A DNA stretch of 64,000 bases from Nageia nagi (GCA_050084985.1 JBITNC010000002.1:7812001-7876000); one strand, 5' to 3'; positions 22,340-35,581 are shown, numbered from the stretch's first letter. Notes: generated by a model from the sequence alone, not told the origin. Made by a program: numbers and translations.

Positions 22340-24082
22340 AGGTTCTACTACACTTCTTTTTGAAAACATAGGGTACATGAAAGAGATAAAAGACAAGAGT
22401 ACAGGAAATTAATTAAAATTAACATCCTTGACTAGCTTAGGCATCCTCAAGTAGAATGGTTGGAAGGACATGCAAATTAATAACCACAAATTGTATCATC
22501 TTAACTAGTAATCCTAGCTAGATATAACACTAGCTTAGAATTCATCCATGAAGCTATGAAGCATACACAAAGAAGGCATACATAATAATTTAAGCACACA
22601 CATGAAAAAATAACTAATGAAAGGTTAAACATGTAATACTTTTATTTAAACAATAGTCTTAGTAACATTACAGAGGGAAAACACTTAAATGTTTGATCCT
22701 TATTACATTGGATCATCTTATATTTATAGGCAAAATTGCATCAAAATAACTTAACTAACGTTAGGTTCTAACTATTGCTAACAATTTTCAATTGATTACA
22801 TCAATGCTAGCCTTTAAATAAAACTAAATTTAAATCTTAGAAAAATCTTTAAGAATACTGAATTCTTCCCTTCATGTGGCATGCATGATTTTACTAGCCC
22901 AATTATGTTCTTTCAATGCTCATTTCCTTAAGATAACTCCTCTTATGGTTAACACCATTGTAAATGTATCTCCTTCATCAAAGGTTGCTTTAGGAACATC
23001 ATCAGGTGAGTTTAATGGCCATATAGGTCCTTGCATATCTAATCATAGCTTAATTCTAATTTTTTTCCTCCTTTTGATCATTAGAATTATAGTTGTTAAT
23101 ATCATCACTTCTTAGAATTAGTTCAAAATTAGTTGTTGAAACCTTATTTATTCGTCACCTCAGTTTACTTACTATTTAGACTCGTGCATGCCTTTTTCAT
23201 ATTTATAATTAGGCTTTGAATCCTTACTAGGTTTCCAACTCCATATTATTGATTTCATTATTCTCTTTTATTTGAGATTAGTGCAAAACTAGTTGTTCTA
23301 CTCTTGCTAACATCATCACTTTAGCTGACTAATTATCCAAACCTTTGCATATATTTTCTACTTCTGTATTGTAGTTCTAAATCCTTCTTGAGGCTATACT
23401 TAATGTTGCTAAATTCATTCACTTATGATAGTCAAAATTATTTCAAATTCTACTTGCTTGGTTTAGGTGATGTCACTTCATTCCTTGCTCATGTTCTTCA
23501 TTTCACCATTTCACTAGTTGGACCTTCATTTGTTAGGTCTTGATGTCATTCAAGAGGAACTCCTAAGGCCTTTATTATTTTTCTTCATTGACACTGAACT
23601 CCTAAGGCCTTTATTATTTTTCTTCATTGACACTACTCCTTGCCTTGGTTTATGTCATGTTTTTCATCTATCCATAGTTAGACCTTTTTTAGAACCCTAA
23701 CATGAGCATCTTATTACATCCAACGATGGTCAATTTTCCTTGAGTTATTTACTTGTCCTCTACCCATCAAATCTTGAAGTCATCACTTATGCACTCCTAG
23801 ACTTAGAGCATTTAAAAGCCTTTGACTTACTAGATAATTTGATTATTCTTATTGTTGAAGCTAGCATCCAAAATTTCTCCTTTTTCTTGTGTTGAAGATT
23901 TGACTAAGTTCTAGGAAGAGTTTCTATAGTACACACTCTACAATTTCATACTTATGTCATAAAAATAATATTCATAAAATAAAAACTTATTTATTCTATT
24001 ATTTACATATACATTTGGCAAATTTAAGGGGATATTTTTACCACAAAATCCTAGAACTCAAATTGAACTAACTTCCTTGCTG
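22340..24082. other. Non-coding block with degenerate repeats
   Basis: No gene recognised. About 23090-23470 contains three worn copies of a unit near 190 bp ('AAAA(C/T)TAGTTGTT', 'ATCATCACTT', 'TCTAAATCCTT'). On the minus strand a CCTATAAATATAAG box near 22725-22740 and an AATAAAAG string near 22640 recall LTR promoter and polyadenylation signals, but no LTR partner was found. The block joins the minus-strand ORF region at 43560 once element B is removed. Confidence 0.45.
23557..23634. repeat. Perfect 39-bp tandem duplication
   Basis: GAACTCCTAAGGCCTTTATT and the next 19 bases occur twice head to tail (23557-23595 and 23596-23634) with no difference, so the event is recent relative to surrounding decay. 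The 60-codon open frame across it is incidental. Confidence 0.95.
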
Positions 24083-24087
24083 CATAT
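24083..24087. repeat. Target-site duplication of element B, left copy
   Basis: CATAT abuts the left LTR start. The right flank (43560-43564) is CATAC, differing by one transition. Confidence 0.7.
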
Positions 24088-24435
24088 TGTAATGTCTCCA
24101 ATTTGTAAGGCTTTACTCATTTTTGGTTTTAAGGAGATTACATATTCTACAAGCTATGAATGGATGTTCCAACAGTTGGAATGGAAAGAGGACCTCATGC
24201 TAATCATTTTGATAGGTTATAAAACCTAATTTTAATAAGAAATGAGGAATATATGGTACTTTAAAGTTCACCTACCAAGATAATATGATCATATCGCACA
24301 TGCATGGGAATTTGTGATTTACTTTCATTTGAGAGTGATGTCCATCCTCTAAGGATGTGCAATTGATATTTTATTAATCCAAGTCTAATTTATATTTGAT
24401 TAGGAATATTTTAATGTAATTTTACTTGGATATCC
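24088..24435 (+). repeat. Element B 5' LTR, segment 1
   Basis: Begins TGTAATGTCTCCAATTTGTA and aligns with 42006-42350. It ends at TATCC (24431-24435), the target duplicated by element C. Confidence 0.88.
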
Positions 24436-27091
24436 TATTAGTCACACAATGACATTGAGAGGGCAGGTGCATCAGTATTTTAAACTTTAAACTTAAATCT
24501 TGAGTGCTTAAAACCAATGCAATGAAAACTAAAATAAAACAAACCAAGAACATTAAGGAAAAGTCATATAATGTGAAAAATAATGAGGTTCATTATTTAA
24601 TATACATCCATATAAATGATTTCTTTGATTTTCATCTAAATTCAATCTTTGTAAAGTAGCAACTCTAGAAATAATTTATTGGAACCAACCAAAAGGAGAA
24701 CCAACCCCTATGTTTTGCAGCATCCACTACAAGGAGCACCAAGCACCCACTTGGTCTTCAAACCTAGATTACAATTTTGACATAAAAATGCCTTCTCTAT
24801 TAATAGATCATTCTCTGATCTTTAGCTCATCAAACTTGATCAACTCAATTATTTCTCTTAATAATATGCATTCAATCTTCATAGTCACTATTCTGCCCAC
24901 ATTAAAATTGGTTACAATGTACTCATTAATGATAAACTTCTTTGATTACCATCTAGAAATTCATGTATCTCTACTTGCCTTAACACTTATTGATCTCATT
25001 GCTTATTTGATCATCAACACTTTCAACCCTGGCATCATCTTTTCACACATGCGCCTTCACTAGACATTAACTTTGATCATTGATTATCTTTCTCACACCA
25101 CCAAGCATCACTCTCTCAATACATACAACACACCCTTGACTAATGCATGCACATTACATTAACTATACTCATTTTCATTTATAATTCAACTATACACTTA
25201 TTCACTCTATTGTCTTCCTATTGGTTGCATGCTCAATTCACATGTTCCCATTAGTTGCATACTAATCGCTTCTTCTCATTGGTTGCATGCATCAATTTTG
25301 CTTTATTCAATTCATGCAACTATATATGGATGCATCTTATTGTATTCAACTTGAGATTGATTAATTTTCCAAGTTTTTTCTTTAACTTTCATGGTTACCT
25401 TTTAATCTTTGACCACACAACCACCTTCATCACCACACAAAACTTTACTCGTCTACATAAGGATATTCTTCTCCACATAAAAATTTTAACTTTGAAATGT
25501 TGGACATCTTCATAACATGTTAAGCTTCTACATAAGGCCTTTGATTTCCACATAAGACATTTCATCATTGCATAATACTATATCTATCTGCATAAGCTCA
25601 TCTATGTCCACATAAGCCTTGTTTTGTCTGCATAATCTCCACATAAACCCTCATCTATCACTTCAGCTCCAGTTCGATACCTTAGCTTCTTGCTGACACT
25701 TAGACTCTGTTATTGGCATGGTTCACATCCTATGTATATACATCAATGGCTAAGACTTCTTTCTTGGTACTTGAAACTCACACCTGATATCTTAACTCCT
25801 TTTTTGGTGAATTTACCAAACATATTCACTCTATTCTAGTTCCTATACCACCTTCACGATGCTAAGACTCCCTTATCAACACCTAACCTTGCTTGACCAT
25901 TCCATGTGTTGATTTTTTGCCCCTACACATGGTCATTGATGCCTTATCTTCTTATTGGTTCTTGATCATCCACATAACTACTTTCCTATCTGCATAATAC
26001 TGGAGTCTATTGCATAAGATTTAATATGGTGCCTTGGAATGCTTATCGATCTCTATACATTCTTGCATCTACTTCCATGTATTTCTTATTAGTGCTTTAA
26101 GATCATTTTTTAGCATTGAATCTTCCATTTTTGACCTATTTCAAGACCTCTACATAACCATATAACCTATTTCACCTTTGCATAACTTATTTCATCTTTG
26201 CATAGCCACTTGGACCTCTACATAAGCTACTATATCCCCACATAATGCATTTTTCCATTGCATAAGGTAGGTATCCATCACATAACACATGTTTCCACTA
26301 CATAATCTACTTGAATATTTTCATAATACATGCCTTCTTTGTATAAGACCTAAAGTTACCTCATAAGCTAGTCAACCACCACATAAGCTAGTAAACCACC
26401 TCATAGGCTAGTATCTATCCACACAAGCCCTTTATTAACTATACAAGCTCATTATTCTTTGCATAAGCTCCTTTTTTTCTATACAATATAATAACTAACT
26501 ACATAATCCCATTCTTTTCTGTACAACATCTTGAATCTTTGCATGGGGTATGAGATATATGTTGCTTCTCTACATAAAACCTTGGATGTTTGCACAAGCT
26601 TATTATTATTTGCATAATTATGATCTTCTTCGAATAAGGAATTTGATGTATTTTGAGCTAGGAATTGGTAGGAAAAATAAATGGCTATAATAATTTTGAA
26701 TTTGAATTTTGAGCCTTAGAAACATATGAAGGAAGCTTTTGCTATCTATAATTTATAAACCATATCTTGGTTGAGATGTTGTTAAAAGAAAATTTAGAGA
26801 TTTTTGTAATAGCTATCTAACCATATCCTCAGAAATAAAAATAAATGTAGTATGACTCTAATATTTGATATGATAATTATTAAGGGTTTTATATGGAAAT
26901 GATGTAGTTCACCTATGGAAAACAACACTTAACATATTTGACTCCATGGTTACTTCATCATTACCCATCACTGAATGACTATAATGACTGCAATGTTTAA
27001 CTTTGTGGTAGCAAATTAGGCAAATAAACTCCTCTAAGAGAAATGATCCTTTGAAAATAATGAGAAAACCAACATAAGCATATGGCCAATA
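24436..27091 (-). repeat. Element C 3' LTR (2,656 bp)
   Basis: Direct copy of 30888-33581, roughly 15-20% diverged by eye. In element orientation it begins TATTGGCCATATG (the partner has TGTTGGCC) and ends GTGTGACTAATA; both copies end in TA rather than CA. It contains the CATAAG-type array at about 25440-26640. Confidence 0.85.
25440..26640. repeat. CATAAG-motif array in element C 3' LTR
   Basis: Dozens of short irregular units of about 18-23 bp, each containing CATAAG/CATAAT preceded by a pyrimidine-rich spacer (for example CCACATAAGC, TTTGCATAAGCT). The same array is at about 31910-33120. It is a degenerate minisatellite rather than CRISPR: units vary in length and sequence, with no conserved repeat separated by unique spacers. 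Confidence 0.75.
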
Positions 27092-27104
27092 ATCTCCCCC
27101 TTTG
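27092..27104 (-). promoter_or_regulatory. Element C polypurine tract
   Basis: In element orientation ATCAAAGGGGGAGATT directly precedes the 3' LTR. A second purine run, CAAAAAGGGGGAGAGAG, lies about 50 bp upstream (about 27138-27155). Confidence 0.75.
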
Positions 27105-29470
27105 ATATTGTTATCAAAACTCACTTTAGTCATGATCTCTCTCCCCCTTTTTGTCAATAATGTCAGAGGTGCATGCTTTGATCAAGAGGGTACTTCATGA
27201 TTGCAAATCAATTAAACAAATCAATAGCAACCTTCACATTAGTACACATACTAACATAGCAACATTGGGTCATGGTAATTTGTAATATCATACTTCACCA
27301 ACCTTAGTATCATCATATGGACATGAACCATTTGATTACAAACAATAACAATAACAATAGTGAAAATAAACAAAATTATCATTTTTCAATGCACACATCA
27401 GCAAACATAGTTCTACTTTAATTAGAATTACTTAACCAACATAGCATCAGCAATGATAATATTTTTAGTAAAAATAAATAATATTAATACTCTTTTGGAT
27501 CATTAGCATAAATGACCATCAACAAACATAGCAACAACATTCATTATAGTATGACAACAAGTAAAAGAGATAGTTTGTATTTTAATATCTTTAGCTAGCA
27601 AATCCATCATAGTAATACTAAAGGCAAGAATAGATATATTTGATAGTCTTCTCTCTGAAGTCCTTTTTGACTAGTACAATAGCAATAACAATTTATCCCA
27701 TAATAACAATGACATCTAGTTATATGCTCATCACTAAGCAAAACTATACTTGTAGTAAGCCCTATCATTATAAAATGATAATCAGAACTCCTTCATACTA
27801 GTTTGACTCAAAATATCTCTATCAATAGCATCCTAAGCACATTGTGTAATCTTTTCTTCAATAATAACATAACAACATGGTATAACATCTTCAATGTGCA
27901 CACAAATATAGGTCCAATATCTTTAAGAGATAAAGTGCCAATGACCATTTGTTATAATAACATTTTTTTAATACGATAGAGGATAGATTCAATTTGAATA
28001 AATCATACTGAACTTGACCACACATATTGATACTAACATGAGCATAGTATATTTTATATATACTCAATAGAATAAGTGGAAACATGAGCACTTGCAATTG
28101 GCAGTAATAAGTGAAAGATATAAATATTGAGGATATTAATTGCAGAGAACATAATCAATAAACAACAATGACAACATAGTGAACATATGATTGGATGATG
28201 ATGCATTCTACTCCCAACATTACCAATGATCACTAGAGAATTCTCTTACTAATAAGTCTACTATATGCCCAAAAATATTGTAAACTCAAGATACTTTTGA
28301 TAGCAAGATAACAACACTCTCAAGAACCTAACTTAACACTAATCTATCAGCTAGCAATTTTGTTCTTCATTACAATTCCATTGTACTATACCAATTTCAA
28401 TAAAAATTGTTTAACATAAACATGGCACCAATAACCTCATGAAAACATATACTTCCTCTTACTCCTTTCTCATCATCCTTAGGCAATTCTTACACATGTA
28501 GGAGCTCTAGGGTTATTCCTAAGGGTCATTCCAAAAACAAACTTAAAGACACTTGTATAATAACCATGGTGAAATCATCATTGTTTGAAAATTTACATGT
28601 AGAGTAAAAGGTAAATTTTCATGGAACCTTAAAAAAGATTGGAAAATCAATGCAAAATGAATTTATTATCAGTTTCAAAATATAGCCTTCAAAATAACAA
28701 GTATGAAAGGAAAAGTCTAGGAAACCTTCAAACTCTAACTCTAGGGTTTCTTTAGTGAGACATAATGATTGAAATCATGTTCACCTATTTTCATTGAAAT
28801 TTAGCAAATAGCTTCATTGTGTTTTTTTAGGTTAATTATTTACCTCAAATGTATACTTGTTTTACCATGGCTTTTGATTTTCATAATTTAATTTCTTTTT
28901 AATATTTTATATATGTAATTCAAGTTGAGGCAAAATTAGCAGTATTTATAATTTTTTTTATAATTTGGAGGTGAATCATAATTAGAATTTAAAAATAAGA
29001 TTAATATTTTAGTGATTTGATACATGAAATTAATACCCACATGTAATTTTAGAGCGAATGGCCTCCATTTTGGGGGTCCAAATGTTAGCCAATTTCAAAA
29101 TCTTAAGATCCTAATTTCCCTTATATGATCTTATTAGATGCTAGGAAAAACATTAAGGGGATCTAGAATTTTCTTGCACTTTCTACCCTTAAGGACGTGC
29201 TCCCATTGATCCTATCAATGGGGTGGAAGTGAGACCACTTCTAGCTCTTGTCCATACTTACTTATTTAACCAATGTGACAAGTTTCCTCTTCAAATTTTT
29301 TTCTCTATATCTTCTTATTCCTGGGTACTAATCTATTATCAAACTTATCTACATCAACATGTTGGTTGTTTCTCCTTGGAGGTTATCTATTATGCATTCT
29401 TAAAAACTAATCATTCTTCATTTCATGTCTTTTTTCCTTCTTTATGGATGATGTATCCTACTATCATGCC
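27105..29470 (-). other. Element C internal region without recognisable pol
   Basis: Expected to hold protease, integrase, RT and RNase H in a copia element, but I found no conserved motif (no YVDD-type box or integrase zinc finger) on either strand. A 68-codon minus frame at 27891-28097 has no recognisable domain. The region appears deleted or unrecognisably decayed. Confidence 0.55.
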
Positions 29471-29476
29471 ACCTAT

Positions 29477-30830
29477 TTAAAACCAAAGAGTTTCTACAAA
29501 ACCTTTCCATATGTGCATAATTATGAAATTTAAAATACTAAACATCATACAAATTTGAGGGGCATATGTAATTCTACTAGCATGGATATTTGATCTAATA
29601 TTTTCTCTATAACTAACAACACTATGACCATACTGATGATATCTAATGCATTGAATATTTTCATCTGACATAGACCTAAATGATATTTATCTACCCAACT
29701 CTCTATGCATGATGTTTGAACTACATCTGGATACTTTATGCCCATATTGATTTCATTTAAAACAATGATCATAAAATGCATTATCATAAACAGGATGGGA
29801 TGCATGAAACCTATTTAGTTGATATTGATTTGTTACAAATTTTATTCGATAACTTCTTTGATCTTGTGGCCAACTTTGTTGATGGTGTGATTTGTTTCTC
29901 CTTGATAACTCTTTCTTCTATTATCTTGCCTTCTATTCTTCATCTGACCATTTACCTTTTTATGCTCAACTTATTTATATTTTATAGATAGATTTGGTGA
30001 TTTGGATTCATGCTCTTTTTTTCTTATTCTTGTAGCATTGGAACTCTTCTTTATTGTAGTATTGGAAGATGAGGGTTCCTCTACATCATATCCAAGACCA
30101 AAATTGATTTTAGGAGCTCTTTTTGTTTCATCATATCATCTATAATATTTGTGCTCTTTTCAAATTTTAGACTTATGGATAGCTTTCAATTAGCTTCATC
30201 TATTTTCTTCCTTAAAGAAATAATTTCCTTTACCAGTTTGTAGCATGAAATATTTTTCTCATTGATCTATAATATAAGAGCTTCTTCAACTCTCCTAGAT
30301 TCTTCTATTTGTAATTTTAAATCACCAACCACTTTATTGGTTTCCTCATGTTTGCTACATATTTATAGGGATGATATCAGAGCTTCTTCCATCTTCTGAG
30401 TTACCTCAAGATGGCAAGATCTTCATCAAATTTGCTATAATATTTAGCACTATCATAAACTTGTGATTTTAGATCTTCTTTCATCCTCTTTGGTTTTTGA
30501 ATATGTATGTAGAGGTCTTCAATTTGATTGCCATATTCATTTAATTTCTTGGATCTCCTTTGGTTCTTCCTTATTTCAACATCAAAGTCTTCAAGAGAAG
30601 ATATGAGCTCTCCTTAAAGGTTGAATGTAGCTTCTATCTCTTCATATTTAGAATCTTTTCGATTATCAATTTTGTTTTCTTTATCTTCTATACCTTGCTC
30701 TTCATCCAAATTAGCAATTTTTTTAATTCTGTAATTGGGATATGACTTCCTTCATGGATTTATCTATTTGATCTTGATTAAATTTAGGTGCCTTCTTAGT
30801 TCCCTTTCTTTTTCCCATCATGACTAATCC
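29477..30830 (-). pseudogene. gag: Element C gag-like gene, decayed copia (SIRE type)
   Basis: Reading from about 30830 the translation gives a basic start (MGKRKGTKKAPKFNQDQID), then a long Lys/Glu-rich coiled coil in several frames (for example SISKHEETNKVVGDLKLQIE and EESRRVEEALILQINEKN), then LKFEKSTNIIDDMMKQKELL, which fits the 'SxKFxxSSxxLDxxLxxQR' segment of SIRE-type copia gags, and finally a zinc-knuckle region at about 29600-29650 reading QCIRYHQYGHSVVSYRE. In C-x2-C-x4-H-x4-C the second and last Cys are Tyr, each one G-to-A change. Several frameshifts and stops. Gag would package element RNA; this copy cannot. Confidence 0.75.
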
Positions 30831-30869
30831 CAGATCTTCCTAACCTTATTAAGCTTTTATCTAACAAAA

Positions 30870-30886
30870 TATGGCTCTAATATCAA
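30870..30886 (-). promoter_or_regulatory. Element C primer-binding site, degenerate tRNA-Met type
   Basis: In element orientation TTGATATTAGAGCCATA follows the 5' LTR after one base. The expected site is TTGGTATCAGAGCC; the two changes are transitions. Confidence 0.75.
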
Positions 30887-30887
30887 T

Positions 30888-33581
30888 TATTAGTCACATA
30901 ATGACACTAAGAGAGGGTGTGAATTAGTATCTTAAACTTTAAACTTAAATATTTATTGCTTAAAACCAATGTAATGAAAACTAAAATAAAATAAACCAAG
31001 CATATCAAGGAAACATCACATAACACCAAATATAACAAGGTTCACCATTTAGGCTACATCTCAGAAAATGACTACTTAGACTTCCATCCAAATCTAGTCT
31101 TTGTAAAGAACCAACTCTACAAATAATTTACTAGCACTAACCAAAAGGAGCATCAACCCCTAAGTTTTGTAGCATCCACTATAAGGAGTACCACCCCTCT
31201 TTCCAAGCACCCACTTGGTCTTTAAAGCTAGATTAAAAGTTTTACATAAAAATGCCTTCTCTATTAATATATTCCTCTCTGATCTTTAGCTCATTAAACT
31301 TGATCAATTCAGCTATTTCTCTTGCAAATATGCATTTAGTATTCATAGTCATTATTCTACCCATATTGATAATTGGTTATAGTTTACTCATTAATAGTAG
31401 ACTTAGTTGATGGCCATATAGAACTTCATGACTCTCTACTTGCTTTGACACTTAGGTCAACATAATAGGTTCTCATTATCAATCTCATTGCTCATTTGAT
31501 CATTAACACTTTCAACACTAACATCACCTTTTCACTCACACACCTTCACTATACATCAACTTTGATCATTGATTATCTTTCTCACACCACCAAGAACCAC
31601 TCTCTCAACACATACAACAAACCCTTCACCAATGCATGTGCATTACATTAATTATGCTCAATTTTAGTTACAATTCTATTATACACTCATTCATTCTACT
31701 GTCTTCCTAATAGTTGTATGTTCAATTCACATGTTCCCATTGGTTGCATGTTAATCTCTTATTCTCATTGTTTGCATGCATTAGATTTGCATTATTTAAT
31801 TCATACAATCATGAATGTATGTATCACATTATATTCATCTTGATATTTCAGCCATTTTCTAAGTTTTTCTCTAACTTTCATAGTTACCTTTTCATCTTTG
31901 GCTGCATAACCACCTTCATTACTGCATAAGGATTTGCTTTTCCATATAAGGACATTCTTCTCTACATAATACTTTTCACTTCAAAATGTTATACCTTTGT
32001 ATAGCAAGTTAATTTTTTGCATAATCCCTTTGATTTTTGGATAAGACCTTTCATCATTGCATAATACTATATATGTCTACATAAGCTTATTCTATATGTA
32101 CAAGCCTTGTTTTTTCTACATAAGCTCTACATAAACCCTCATATGTCACTTCAACTTCAATTTGATGCCTTAGCTTCTTGCTAGCACTTAGAATCCATTA
32201 TTATCATGGTTTGGGTCCTATCTATATATGTTAATGGCTAAGGCTTCTTCCCTGGCACTTGATACTCATGCCTGATGCCGTAACTCCTTTATCAACATAT
32301 TTACCTAACATCTCCACTCCATTTTGATACTTATACCACCTTTACAATGCTAAGACTCCCTTACCAACACCTAAGCTTGCTTTCCTATACCATGTGTCAC
32401 TTTTTGATCCCTAAACATGCTCATTAGTACCTTGTATTCCTTTATAATGACTTTCTTGATTGCATAAAATTGGAGTCTATCGCATAAGCTTAAATATGGT
32501 TCCTTGGAATCCTTTTTAATCTCTGAACAAGCTCACCTATGTTTCCACATGTCACTTGTTGATGCTTTGAATTCCTTTACTAGCATTGAATCTTTTATTT
32601 ATGATACAATATGGTACCTCTACATAACCTATTGCACGATCGCATAAACTATTTCTTCTCTACATAACTTATTTCATCTTTACATAAATAATTGGACCTA
32701 TGCATAAGCTACTACATCTTTGTATAATGTATGTTTCCACCACATAAGGTAGGTTTCCACCATATAATTCATGTTTCCATTGCATGATGCATGTTTCCAC
32801 CACATAACCTACTTCAATATTTGCATAATGCATGCTTTCTTTGCATAAGACCTAAAGTTACAGCATAAGCCATTCAACCACTGCATAAGCCAATCAACCA
32901 TCACATAGGCTAGTATTTATCTACATAATCCCTTTTTTGACCACATAATCTCATTATTCTCTCCATAAGCTCCTCTTTTTTCTCATAATTTAATAAGTTA
33001 CCACATAAGATTAAGATCTTGAATCCTCACATAGGGTCTGAGATATACATCGCTTCTTGGCATAAGCCCTTGGGTTATTATTGTATGCATAATTATGATC
33101 TTTTATACATAAGGAATTTGACATATATTGAGCTAATAATTAGTGGGAAAAATAAATGAATACAATAATTTTGAATTTTAATTTTGAACCTTAGAAACAT
33201 ATGAAGTAAACTTTGACTACCTATAATTTGTAAACCATAGCTTGGAATGAGATGCTGTAAAAAGCAAAGTTTGAGATTTTTGCAAGAGCTATCTAACCAT
33301 ATCCTCAAAAATAAAAATAGATGTAGTATGGATATAATATTTGACATGATACTTTTAAGGCTTTTACATATAAAAGATGTAGTTGGCATATAGCAAATAC
33401 CACTTACCACCTTTGACTCCATAGTTACTTCATCATTACCCATCATTGAATGACTATAATGATTACAACATGATTGCACTTGATCACCTTTAAATTTGTG
33501 GTAGCAACTCAAGAAAATAAACTCCTCTAAAAATAATGATCCTTTAATAATAATAACACCAACACAAGCACATGGCCAACA
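30888..33581 (-). repeat. Element C 5' LTR (2,694 bp)
   Basis: Starts TGTTGGCCATGTGCTTG in element orientation at 33581 and ends GTGACTAATA at 30888. It contains the second CATAAG array (about 31910-33120). The first part keeps a minus-strand open frame reaching 33093; the matching part of the other LTR keeps a shorter homologous frame (26909-27157). Confidence 0.87.
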
Positions 33582-33586
33582 TCTCC

Positions 33587-34710
33587 TCCAACATGGAATG
33601 TAGGACACTATGAGTCATTATTTTTTATTTATATGTAATAAATGGGCCATAGGAATTTATGTACCAAATAATACTTGTAATTTCATTGGCCACTTGTAAT
33701 ACATGATTCCAAGATATATTAATAATTGTAAATACAATATTATTCTCCTTTAATGGGATGTTTCATACTTGGCCATCGGATCTTGTAATTTGGTATTAAT
33801 AGGCAAGTTTATGACTACCACACTTGTATGCGAGGCAAGGATGGATTTATGGCTATTAACTTGAGCAACCATGATGATTTAGAGGAACCTAAAAATCATT
33901 GCTTCTCATACATGGCATTTTTTTATCCTTAGATGTGATTACTCCCATCTCTAGGCATCTCAATCCTATACATGGGACAAGTGAGCACACAGATCAACCC
34001 CGAACACTATTTGATGAGATTACATCAATCCCAATGCATGATTAGAATATGAAGTTACCTATATAAGAAGTATACTTGGAAGAAAAATACATGTATGATA
34101 TTATAATTATTCTTCTTCTTTTGGTTAGGATTATGCCTCTCCTACATCCATATTGGTGGTATGAAGAACTTGAATTCTAGCATAGCTTCAAGTTTATGCA
34201 GTGCTTTCTTAAGGATTAGTGAATCTCAAAGATTACAACTAGCTATTCATTGGGTGTTGGAATTTCCCTTGGATTATTAGAATACTACTAGTGGATATTT
34301 AAGATTCCACCATAACTATTGGAGGAGGAAGCCTTGGTGTAAACCTTGTCACACTATGGGTCCATGTCTTGGAGCATCATTCTACACTACATTTTCATTA
34401 TAATTGACGTTAATACAATTCTATTCTTTGAGTACAATTACTTTGGCCATTACATTGTTATTTTGCTATCATTTTGTCATATTTATCTCTTAATTCTTAT
34501 ACATTGGATTCAAAGTGTAATTTTTCATTATCAAATTCCCACTAATGCTCTACAATTGTAACGTTCAAATACTAGAAGTTTTGCATGCTCAAATTTCATA
34601 TCTTGTTCACTATAGCTAGATGTTGGGTTATTGGATATATTTTACAAGTTCAAATTCATATTTTCCATTTCTAACTAGATTTTGGACTTCTTATATAATT
34701 TTGAGCCTAT
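33587..34710 (+). repeat. Element B 5' LTR, segment 2
   Basis: Resumes the B LTR at TCCAACATGGAATGTAGGA, aligning with 42351 onward. It ends at CCTAT (34706-34710), the target of element D. Confidence 0.88.
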
Positions 34711-35231
34711 TGTTGTAATTACAGACTGATCAAGTTGAAGATTCAAGCTCTCCAATCCTTCATTTCAAAATGTGGTACCCCTACATATTTTTTTAGTGAA
34801 ATGCCTATGCATTTCATATGCTCTTGAAAATTACCCCACATTTTTGAGATACCCATCACATTTTTGAAATGTGCCTACATTTTCGAAATGCACCCATGTT
34901 TCTAAGATACCCATCGTGTTTTGTTAGTAATGCCTAGAAGTTATGAGCTTTGATTGTTTCAAGGTATTTTTTAGTGGTTCCACTTCATTTTTGCTCACTT
35001 CACTTTGTAGTCTTTATGTTAATAACCTCTAGCACATGTTTGTAACTCCTTTTATTTGTTTTAGGTAGATTTGATCATGGATTTATGTAACATTCCATAG
35101 TATTTAGTTTCTTCATCATGAGAGATCAGCTTCAATTACTTTTGAGCTCTATATATTGTACTTAAAATTGTATCAGATAATAAAATTAATAAATCAATTG
35201 TATATTGTGTTAGCATCAAACTTGTCTCTCA
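34711..35231 (+). repeat. Element D 5' LTR (521 bp)
   Basis: Starts TGTTGTAATTACAGACTG and ends TTGTCTCTCA. A TATATATTGTAC stretch near 35150 may be a TATA box. The partner is 37980-38482. Confidence 0.92.
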
Positions 35232-35234
35232 TAT

Positions 35235-35249
35235 TGGCATCAGAGCTAG
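35235..35249 (+). promoter_or_regulatory. Element D primer-binding site, tRNA-Met type
   Basis: TTGGCATCAGAGCTAG follows the 5' LTR by a few bases and matches the common TTGGTATCAGAGCC with two transitions. Confidence 0.85.
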
Positions 35250-35581
35250 TATATCTATATGGGTTTAAAAGTAGAGTTTATGGATACTTTGAGAATAACT
35301 TATCAAGTTTTCTCACAAGTGATCCAAGAGAGTTTATGTTGGTTGTTGTGTGAGATTTGTTTTTTGTGATTCTAGTTGCGTGTAGTTGAGTAAGAGAGAG
35401 ATCTGAGAGTTCTATAGAGAGCATATTTTAGTGTAGATTGTAGCATGAGTGTATGTGAGCAAGTTTATTTTTAGTTTATGATTTTACTAGAATTTGAGAG
35501 TGTGAGGTTTGTGAGAGCAATTTTTGCTACTATAGAATATTTATGAAATATATACACTTGTGAGTGCTTATTTCTATTGGT

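Larger units (their letters stand above)
24436..33581 (-). mobile_element. Element C: copia-type (SIRE/Maximus-like) element, pol-less
   Basis: A minus-strand element inserted in the 5' LTR of B, flanked by TATCC (24431-24435) and TCTCC (33582-33586). LTRs of about 2.7 kb enclose 3.8 kb. In element order: 5' LTR (30888-33581), degenerate tRNA-Met primer site, a decayed gag with coiled coil and zinc knuckle, about 2.3 kb without recognisable pol, and a polypurine tract ending in AAAGGGGGAGAT next to the 3' LTR. Long LTRs, a GGGGGAGAT polypurine tract and the gag motif arrangement are known of SIRE/Maximus copia elements. Integrase and RT are missing, so it was non-autonomous or is deleted. Confidence 0.87.

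Noticed and set aside
25440-26640. CRISPR-like appearance of the CATAAG array
   Set aside because: Units vary in length and sequence, there are no conserved repeats with unique spacers, the context is an LTR, and the organism is eukaryotic.
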